From AC-32 sp963728765 (lineage in GTDB: Bacteria; Actinomycetota; Thermoleophilia; Gaiellales; Gaiellaceae), in contig CAVSKX010000002.1 in NCBI GenBank assembly GCA_963728765.1, forward strand, positions 62,001 to 126,000: 64,000 nucleotides of DNA. Direction: 5' to 3'. The translations under genes and the position numbers were made by a program. Every line of letters begins with the position of its first letter. The stretch's first letter is position 1. The notes under the pieces were generated by a model that worked only from the letters and a program-made list of their open reading frames with translations, made no database searches and was not told the origin of the DNA. Below are positions 59,009 to 64,000 of this stretch, in pieces.

Positions 59009-59863
59009 CTAACGTCGGACTGGATCGCTGGTTCCAGCCAGGTATCCAGGTCCTGCCTGGTAGCCGGTGATGAACGCCTTGAGCTTGGTTCCGCTGCGCA
59101 CGCGCAGCCGGAAGGTCGCCTTCCAGACCACCTCGCGGTTCGTGGGCTCGAGGAAGATCCTGGCGACGTGCACGTATCGCTGCCGCCACGGCGACCAGCG
59201 CGAGATCCAAACGTGGTTGTTGGGAAGCTGGTTCAGGTCGAACAGCGTGACCGAGAAGTACCCGTGGTGGCGCCTCTTCAGGATCAGCCGCGGGCGGACG
59301 AAAACCGTCTTGGTGACCTCGCTCGCCACCGGCCCCCAGCTTGCCTCGTAGCTCGTCTTGATCAGCGGGAAGACTCGGAGCGACCAGTAGCCACCCGCCT
59401 CCGTCGTCACCGTGATCAGCCGTGCCGGATGGTCGAATGGCTCGGCACGGATCGTGACCTCCTCGCCGGCCTTGCCGTTCGATACGCGACCCGAGAGCCG
59501 CGTGCCGGTCCCGTAGGTGAGCACCGTCCGCGAGGCCCCCAGGCTGACCGTGCGTACCGCCACAGCGCCTCGCAAGGCCGGATGCAGCGCACCGTGGTAG
59601 CTAAACGCGCCGGTGACTCCGAAGACGTGCGAGTACGTCTTCCCGGGTGAGAGCACGGGCGACTGGAACGAGCCGTTGTCGGCCACGACCTGGTGTCTGG
59701 CCTTGTCCGCGTTCTTCCAGACGACCGTGTCGTTTCGTGCCACCGTCACGCTCTCCGGTGAGAAGCCGTCCTTCAGGATCTGCACGGTGACCGTCTTCGC
59801 TAGTGCTTGCGGCGCGGCCAGCAGGGCCCCCACGACCGCCGTCAGCAGGGCGAGCTTGCGCAT
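59009..59863 (-). CDS. Secreted cupredoxin-like protein without the copper cysteine
   Basis: 284 residues from ATG 59863 with SD AAAGGAGG. Signal peptide (KLALLTAVVGALLAAPQALA). Domain 1 (about 25-110) is plastocyanin-like: GFSPESVTVARNDTVVWKNADKARHQVVADNG...KTYSHVFGVTGAFSYHGALHPALRGAVAV. The upstream His (ARHQ) and HP(A) remain, but the Cys that ligates type-1 copper (usually YxCxxH) is His/absent here. Domain 2 (about 120-284) has an unknown fold, rich in beta strands. Copper binding is therefore doubtful. Confidence 0.75.
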   Translation of the reverse strand: MRKLALLTAVVGALLAAPQALAKTVTVQILKDGFSPESVTVARNDTVVWKNADKARHQVVADNGSFQSPVLSPGKTYSHVFGVTGAFSYHGALHPALRGAVAVRTVSLGASRTVLTYGTGTRLSGRVSNGKAGEEVTIRAEPFDHPARLITVTTEAGGYWSLRVFPLIKTSYEASWGPVASEVTKTVFVRPRLILKRRHHGYFSVTLFDLNQLPNNHVWISRWSPWRQRYVHVARIFLEPTNREVVWKATFRLRVRSGTKLKAFITGYQAGPGYLAGTSDPVRR

Positions 59864-60215
59864 CTCGTAGCCTCCTTTTCGTGCCAGCTGTCGGAACGCT
59901 CCTTCCCGACAAAATGGACTACGATCCACCCTTCTTCGAAGCCTTACTGACTCCTTACTATTCCGGCTGCTGCACAGTCATTCGGCCATGACGAGCACGC
60001 TCAGCGCTTGCCGTGGTGGCCTTGGGTGTCTCCCCTATTGGCTCGGCTGGCCGCGTGATTGAAACTGGCTGGCATGAGTAGGCACCACGCGTTCGCACCT
60101 TGAGGCTCGCGACCGGAGCCCAGGCCGCGGCCTGCTACGCGGATTGTCGATCCCGCGCTGCTATGCACGGTGCGACGTGCGCCGGCAGCGGATCCGACAA
60201 CCGTGGACGTCGCCT
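59864..60215. other. Intergenic region without a gene
   Basis: 352 bases between the cupredoxin-like gene start and the end of the response regulator gene, read divergently from the first and into the stop of the second. An imperfect inverted repeat TGTCGGAA-6-TTCCCGACA lies near 59890-59912, about 30 bases before the cupredoxin-like start and could be regulatory. No ORF with a start signal is seen. Confidence 0.3.
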
Positions 60216-60875
60216 TCACGCCTCAACCAATCCCTGTCTGATCGCGTATCGCGCGAGCTCGACGCGATCTCGCATCCCGAGCTTCTGGAGGATGTTCGCC
60301 CGGTGCCGCTCGACGGTCTTGATGCTGATCACGAGCGTAGTGGCGATCTGCTGCGACGAAAATCCCTCGGCGATCAGCTTCACCACCTCGAGCTCTCGCG
60401 GCGTGAGCGGGCTCACCGGCCGGTCATCACCGTCGCGGGCTCGCTCGAGGTGCTCCCGGATCAGCGCGGTGACGGCGGCCGGGTAGAGAAACGGCTCGCC
60501 GCGCATCGCCGCACGACACGCTTCCACGATGTCGCGATCCGCCGCACGTTTCAGGACGTAGCCGGATGCGCCGGCCGCAAGCGCTTCGAAGAAGTACTGC
60601 TCCTTGTCGTACATCGAGAGGATGAGCGTCCGAACCTCCGGACGCCGTTTCGAAAGCTCACGGGCGGCCTGCAGTCCAGTCATTCTCGGCATGGCGACAT
60701 CGAGGATCACGAGATGGACCTCCCGGGCCAGCGCTTGCTTGACCGCCTCCTCGCCGTCCTTCGCCTCTCCGACGACCTTGAGATCGGGCTCTCCGTCGAG
60801 CACTGCGCGTAGACCGCGGCGAACGACCGCATGATCGTCGGCGATCAGGATGTGTACCGGGAACGGAATCGGCAT
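60216..60875 (-). CDS. NarL/FixJ-family response regulator, system 2
   Basis: 219 residues. Receiver with ADDHAVVRRG, phospho-Asp in LVILDVAMPRMTG and Lys in YVLKRAADRDI; LuxR-type HTH (LTPRELEVVKLIAEGFSSQQIATTLVISIKTVERHRANILQKLGM). Highly similar to the protein at 23608-24246. Separated by 1 base from the upstream kinase gene. Confidence 0.93.
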   Translation of the reverse strand: MPIPFPVHILIADDHAVVRRGLRAVLDGEPDLKVVGEAKDGEEAVKQALAREVHLVILDVAMPRMTGLQAARELSKRRPEVRTLILSMYDKEQYFFEALAAGASGYVLKRAADRDIVEACRAAMRGEPFLYPAAVTALIREHLERARDGDDRPVSPLTPRELEVVKLIAEGFSSQQIATTLVISIKTVERHRANILQKLGMRDRVELARYAIRQGLVEA

Positions 60876-60876
60876 C

Positions 60877-61875
60877 TCAATGGCCTCCTCCGGCGAGAGG
60901 TACGTCGAGCAGGACCGAGACGCCCTCTCCCGGCGTCGAGTCGATGTGTAGGTCGGCTCCGATCAGCAGCGCGCGCTCGCGCATGCCGCGGATCCCCGAG
61001 CCGCTCATCTCGTCACGCAGGAGGCCGGTTCCGTCGTCCACGACCCGCAACCTGAGGTGGCCGGGTACTTGCTCCAGGCCGAGCTCGATCCGGTGGGCGT
61101 TCGCGTGGCGGATCGCGTTGGTAAGGCTCTCCTGAGCGATGCGATAGACCGCAAGCTCGGCCTCGGGGCTCAGGCGTGGAATCCGAGCGTCGAGCTTCCG
61201 CGCGATCTGTATCTCTCCGTGCTCCTCGGCAGTGGTTGCCAACCCCTCGATGGCGGGCGCGAGGCTGAGATCGTCGAGGATCCCAGGTCGGAGCTGCCAG
61301 GCGACGCGTCCGACCTCGTCCAGGGTCGACCTCACCTCCTCCTGAGCCTCGAGCAGACCGGCTCGTAGCTCGGCGGGCGCGACCGTCGCCGCACGCTTGA
61401 GCTGAAGAAGGATGCCGGTCAGGCGCTGGCCGATCTCGTCGTGCAATTCACGGCCGATGCGGCGCCGCTCCTCCTCCTGGGTCTTCAGGATGCGGCTGCT
61501 GCTCTGCCGGCGCTCGTCCTCGAGGCGGTCGAGCATCTCGTTGAAGCCACGAATGACCGCTCGGACCTCGACGCCGCCGGTAATCGGAAGGCGTTGACCC
61601 GGCTTGAGCAGATCGATCGTCCCCATGAGCTGCACGAGTCGCGAGAGTGGTCCGAACGTGAGCCGCAGGAGCACCGCGTTGGCGATCACCATCGTGCCGA
61701 GCCCGGTGAGCAGAAGGAGCGCTTCCTCGACGCCGGCCGGAAACGGGATGCGCGCCGGAGTGAAAGCGATGGCCGCGGTGGCGGCGACGAGCACCGTGGC
61801 GTTGGCGAGCAGCACCCGGGTGTAGAGCGACAACCGGCGATAGCCGGACGGGCGCGTCTGCCGTAGATTCGCCAT
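60877..61875 (-). CDS. NarL-type sensor histidine kinase, system 2
   Basis: 332 residues from ATG 61875; an upstream GTG at about 61961 is open too and would add some 29 residues. Two helices (about 23-45 and 55-73) without an external domain, HAMP-like linker, HisKA_3 His in RELHDEIGQRLTGILLQL, HATPase (AQESLTNAIRHANA, DDGTGL, GIRGMRERALLIG). Paralogue of the kinase at 22637-23611. Signal unknown. Confidence 0.9.
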   Translation of the reverse strand: MANLRQTRPSGYRRLSLYTRVLLANATVLVAATAAIAFTPARIPFPAGVEEALLLLTGLGTMVIANAVLLRLTFGPLSRLVQLMGTIDLLKPGQRLPITGGVEVRAVIRGFNEMLDRLEDERRQSSSRILKTQEEERRRIGRELHDEIGQRLTGILLQLKRAATVAPAELRAGLLEAQEEVRSTLDEVGRVAWQLRPGILDDLSLAPAIEGLATTAEEHGEIQIARKLDARIPRLSPEAELAVYRIAQESLTNAIRHANAHRIELGLEQVPGHLRLRVVDDGTGLLRDEMSGSGIRGMRERALLIGADLHIDSTPGEGVSVLLDVPLAGGGH

Positions 61876-62057
61876 CGGTCGAGGGTCGAGCGTACGCTGC
61901 CTCGCGACCGGCTCGGAGAGTTCTGGCGTCGCCGCAGCGGCGCCTCCCAAGCGGGTCACGGTGCGTCCGCCCTTACCGGTCGCATTCTGCACTTCGCGAG
62001 CTTTGTACCCCGTGTCGGGAGTTCGATTCCTTGGTCGGACAGAACATGAGAGGTCAT

Positions 62058-62100
62058 CGGTCACTCCGCCGCAGGGGAGAAGAGGACGACGGAGTGACCG
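62058..62100. terminator. Hairpin in the noncoding zone
   Basis: Perfect 11-bp inverted repeat CGGTCACTCCG / CGGAGTGACCG with a 21-base purine-rich loop. The loop is long for a terminator, so an operator or a remnant repeat is equally likely. Confidence 0.4.
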
Positions 62101-62116
62101 TGACCGCGGTTCCTTC

Positions 62117-62254
62117 CTAAGCGGACTTGCGATTGCGAGACGCGGCTGGCTCGGGAAGCCGAAGGCGCTCGAATTCACGCGCGAGATCGGTCTCCAGGCA
62201 CAGATTCGTGAGCAGATAGGCGGCGAGGTGCCGGTCGTAATCCCCCCTGCTCAT
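62117..62254 (-). CDS. Short hypothetical ORF
   Basis: 45 residues from ATG 62254 (or 59 from ATG 62296): MSRGDYDRHLAAYLLTNLCLETDLAREFERLRL followed by a basic tail. The composition is protein-like and helical, but there is no clear SD and no known family. Confidence 0.25.
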   Translation of the reverse strand: MSRGDYDRHLAAYLLTNLCLETDLAREFERLRLPEPAASRNRKSA

Positions 62255-62390
62255 CCTGCGTCTCGTCGGTGTGGTCTGTGTGTCCGCGTTGCGCATGGGC
62301 TGCACGCTGCCTGGGCAACCCCCCGGACGGGATGGGGCCGAGCCTGTATCTCGCACGCCTCGCACCGCCCATCCGGGCAGCTCAAGAGAT

Positions 62391-62406
62391 GGGTGGCAGA
62401 CCCCAT
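62391..62406 (+). repeat. Copy 1 of a GGGTGG(C/T)AGACCCCAT repeat
   Basis: GGGTGGCAGACCCCAT here and GGGTGGTAGACCCCAT at 63621-63636 match at 15 of 16 bases in the same orientation, with looser similarity (CCGG..AGCTC) just upstream of both. Confidence 0.45.
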
Positions 62407-62658
62407 GGCAGCTCCGACCCCTGCCAGGAAGCTGGGACGGACGCCGAAGGGCACGCCGCGGCTCGGGGTCACCGCACGTGCGAGGATCTGGCGCGGTTGA
62501 AGTCCTCGCGAAGAGCGCTGCCCTTCGGCGTTGGCCACGCGGTGACAGCACCGTTCGCGGCACGTCTCAGAAAATGGAGAGCAACCCGCATGTGCGGTCG
62601 ACGGGCGTCTCCGTAGATTCGCTTGAGAACGGCCGTCACGAGAGACAAGGAGGTGACT

Positions 62659-62876
62659 GTGCAACGGAGCAAGGTGGAGGCCGAGATTCGCGAGATGCTC
62701 GGATTCGTTCCAGAGTTCCTCGCCGAGAGGAGATCAACGAGGCCGCGTTGATGGCCAAGCACACGATGGCCTGGAGCACCTACCTCAACGCTCGCCAGTT
62801 CGACTACGAACGCTTCACTGAGGACGTCGACCGAGTCGTCGAACACGTCCGTCAGGGGGCACTGGTGCCGGCCTGA
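62659..62876 (+). pseudogene. AhpD/carboxymuconolactone decarboxylase-like gene with internal deletion
   Basis: The N-terminal piece VEAEIREMLGFVPEFLAE is read from GTG 62659 (SD AAGGAGG) and stops early; in the next frame EEINEAALMAKHTMAWSTYLNARQFDYERFTEDVDRVVEH continues to a stop at 62876. Both are standard start and end of the family. The middle about 60-70 residues, including the CxxC...H peroxidase centre, is missing and the join is out of frame, so it is a deletion pseudogene. Confidence 0.75.
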
Positions 62877-63147
62877 CAGGCGTCACTCTGTTCGACGCGA
62901 CGACGGGCGCCATGGGCGCCCGTCGTCATGCTCAGCAACACTGCCGTCGTACAAGCTCTACGGCAAGCGTGTAGTCGCGGACGAGGTGTGTTCAAGAAAG
63001 GCGAGGGATTGCCGCGGCGTCTGTGGGTTCGCCCGCAAGGCGTCAAGCGCGATGCTGCAGCCGCGAACAGCGCAGCAAGCTCCTGACTCGTCACTGTGAG
63101 GGTCAGAACGTTCGACCTCGACCTGGCGAGCTTCATCACCGTGCCGG

Positions 63148-63456
63148 CTACCGCGTGGCCCGAGGTCGGTCCTGGTGAACGACGAGACAGACGTCGGCGA
63201 GCTCCACGCTCGGCGATCCCTCGACCTGATAGGCGTCGGAAATGGAGCCCGCGAGCTCGCTCTCCCGGAACCGCAGAAGCGCTTCCTCCGACTCCCAGAC
63301 GTAGATCGCGCCGGACTCGCCGGTCTCCCGGAACTGGAGATAGATCTTCTCCACGAGCCCCGGCACCTGCCGGTAACGCTCTGCGCGGTGCTCGTATAGC
63401 GCCTGGACGTCCGCAGCCGAGAGCGCAGACGTGAAACGGACAATCGAAACGATCAC
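63148..63456 (-). CDS. Dimeric alpha-beta barrel monooxygenase-like protein (YdhR-type)
   Basis: 102 residues from GTG 63456; an upstream frame to 63996 is discounted because it crosses the next gene. Short ferredoxin-like fold: IVSIVRFTSALSAADVQALYEHRAERYRQVPGLVEKIYLQFRETGESGAIYVWESEEALLRFRES. Resembles YdhR/ABM family monooxygenases that act on aromatic small molecules or quinones. No cofactor needed in the family. No operon partner. Confidence 0.7.
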   Translation of the reverse strand: MIVSIVRFTSALSAADVQALYEHRAERYRQVPGLVEKIYLQFRETGESGAIYVWESEEALLRFRESELAGSISDAYQVEGSPSVELADVCLVVHQDRPRATR

Positions 63457-63761
63457 TTTGTCAGGCCCGGCGACGTCGGCTCGATGAATAGGAGGTACCT
63501 CGGCGCACTGGTCCCCGGCAGCGACCGCACCGGTTCGCAAGCGCGGTCGCCCCGGGTTCGGCAGGCCCTTCCTCACCCAACACCGCAAGGAGTCTGGCAT
63601 CAGGCCCGGAGCTCGGATGTGGGTGGTAGACCCCATCTTCGGCGTGAGGCCGGGTAGGCCGGCTTCACCAGCTTGCCGCAACGGGTCATCCGCGACCGGG
63701 CCGGAATCTCTGCTCGTGCTCCGATGAGGCGCTGCCGGATCGGGCGTCAGCCCTTGCCGTC
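63457..63761. other. Intergenic region with no supported gene
   Basis: About 305 bases between the YdhR-type gene and the partial membrane gene. It holds the second copy of the GGGTGG(C/T)AGACCCCAT repeat (63621-63636). I see no ORF with start signals. Confidence 0.35.
63621..63636 (+). repeat. Copy 2 of a GGGTGG(C/T)AGACCCCAT repeat
   Basis: Matches copy 1 (62391-62406) at 15 of 16 bases, same orientation, about 1.2 kb away. Both lie in noncoding DNA. Confidence 0.45.
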
Positions 63762-64000
63762 TCACCGGAGAGCTCCGGTCGGGTGCGCCGGCTCGGCACG
63801 TCGTTTGAGCAGCCGCTCGCCGGATGCGTAGACCAGGGCGTGGTAGACGATCGAAAGCGCGCCGAGCGCGACGCCGAGGCCTTGCCTGTCGGCGGCGTAC
63901 CAGGCGAGCGCTGCGAGCAGCGAGACGGTGAGCTCCTGGAGCAGGCGGAGCGGCTCGCCGAGCCGTCCCGCCTGGTGGAAGTCGACAGTGCCCCACAACC
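63762..64000 (-). CDS. C-terminal part of a membrane protein, cut by the window edge
   Basis: Open frame to the right edge. About 78 residues: GTVDFHQAGRLGEPLRLLQELTVSLLAALAWYAADRQGLGVALGALSIVYHALVYASGERLLKRR. Two hydrophobic segments and a basic tail. Start lies outside the window. No family recognised. Confidence 0.45.
   Translation of the reverse strand, partial: LWGTVDFHQAGRLGEPLRLLQELTVSLLAALAWYAADRQGLGVALGALSIVYHALVYASGERLLKRRAEPAHPTGALR

Larger units (their letters stand above)
61876..62658. other. Long region with no confident gene
   Basis: About 780 bases upstream of the second kinase gene up to the AhpD remnant. Contains a terminator-like hairpin (62058-62100), a degenerate tRNA T-arm-like stretch (GTTCGATTC, 62021-62029), one copy of a short repeat (62391-62406) and only weak short ORFs. 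Looks like an old insertion or decay zone. Confidence 0.4.

Noticed and set aside
62018..62040. tRNA T-arm-like stretch GTTCGATTC followed by CTTGGTCGGAC
   Set aside because: The flanking five bases do not form a T-stem and I see no matching D-arm, anticodon arm or acceptor stem. At best a tRNA 3' end remnant.
1..64000. CRISPR arrays, integrases or intact insertion sequences
   Set aside because: No regularly spaced repeats, transposase or integrase motifs were seen; only gene remnants and one excisionase-type HTH.

Overview
The window is about 64 kb of very GC-rich DNA with dense genes, many GTG starts and many 1-4 base stop/start overlaps (ATGA, GTGA, TGATG). Gene content (NarL-type two-component systems, GntR/FCD and XRE-cupin regulators, a RbsA-type transporter, FAD-linked oxidase remnants, many secreted proteins with short lipobox or signal peptides) points to a soil-type high-GC actinobacterium. 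A deep lineage such as Thermoleophilia (Gaiellales/Solirubrobacterales) is my inference; no rRNA or intact tRNA is present to confirm it.

Layout. 1-6.8 kb: a small zinc-ribbon membrane protein, a cytochrome b561-like protein convergent with a diheme cytochrome c, an aldehyde dehydrogenase with a frameshifted DUF779 partner, a CBS protein, formate-THF ligase and an ATP-grasp ligase. 6.9-12.8 kb: an ArsR/SRPBCC pair read from a likely leaderless promoter, then a GntR regulator and the glyoxylate shunt genes aceA and aceB with a divergent promoter carrying two GGATCC-centred palindromes, then small membrane genes. 12.9-16.8 kb: ZIP transporter plus Fur-family regulator, an NlpC/P60 hydrolase, an excisionase-type HTH protein, a Kelch lipoprotein. 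16.8-22.5 kb: a complete oligopeptide ABC importer (SBP, two permeases, two ATPases) with a hairpin between SBP and permease genes and a remarkable 160-base hairpin between permease and ATPase genes. 22.6-28.2 kb: a NarL-type two-component system and a GNAT/GMC oxidoreductase/GH3/cysteine synthase-like operon. 28.3-34 kb: a large secreted beta-propeller protein, a secreted animal-type heme peroxidase and a membrane-anchored protein.

34-49.5 kb is the most interesting part: a catabolic island. A divergent amidohydrolase and a ribose/AI-2-type ABC importer with two different permeases face a seven-gene, tightly overlapping operon encoding a beta-hydroxyacid dehydrogenase-like protein, an atypical M24 pita-bread enzyme lacking a metal ligand, a bicupin, the E1-alpha, E2 and E1-beta subunits of a 2-oxoacid dehydrogenase complex (no E3), and an XRE-cupin regulator. 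An SDR and an MFS transporter lie beside it. I infer uptake and oxidation of one unidentified small molecule.

49.6-64 kb: a methyltransferase, a second ATP-grasp paralogue, an OmpR-type two-component system, a TetR regulator with a tandem operator overlapping its own start codon beside a DrrAB-type exporter, a cupredoxin-like protein without the copper cysteine, a second NarL-type system, and a decayed zone holding at least three gene remnants (FAD-linked oxidase, epimerase, AhpD-like) and a probable truncated DUF4396 gene.
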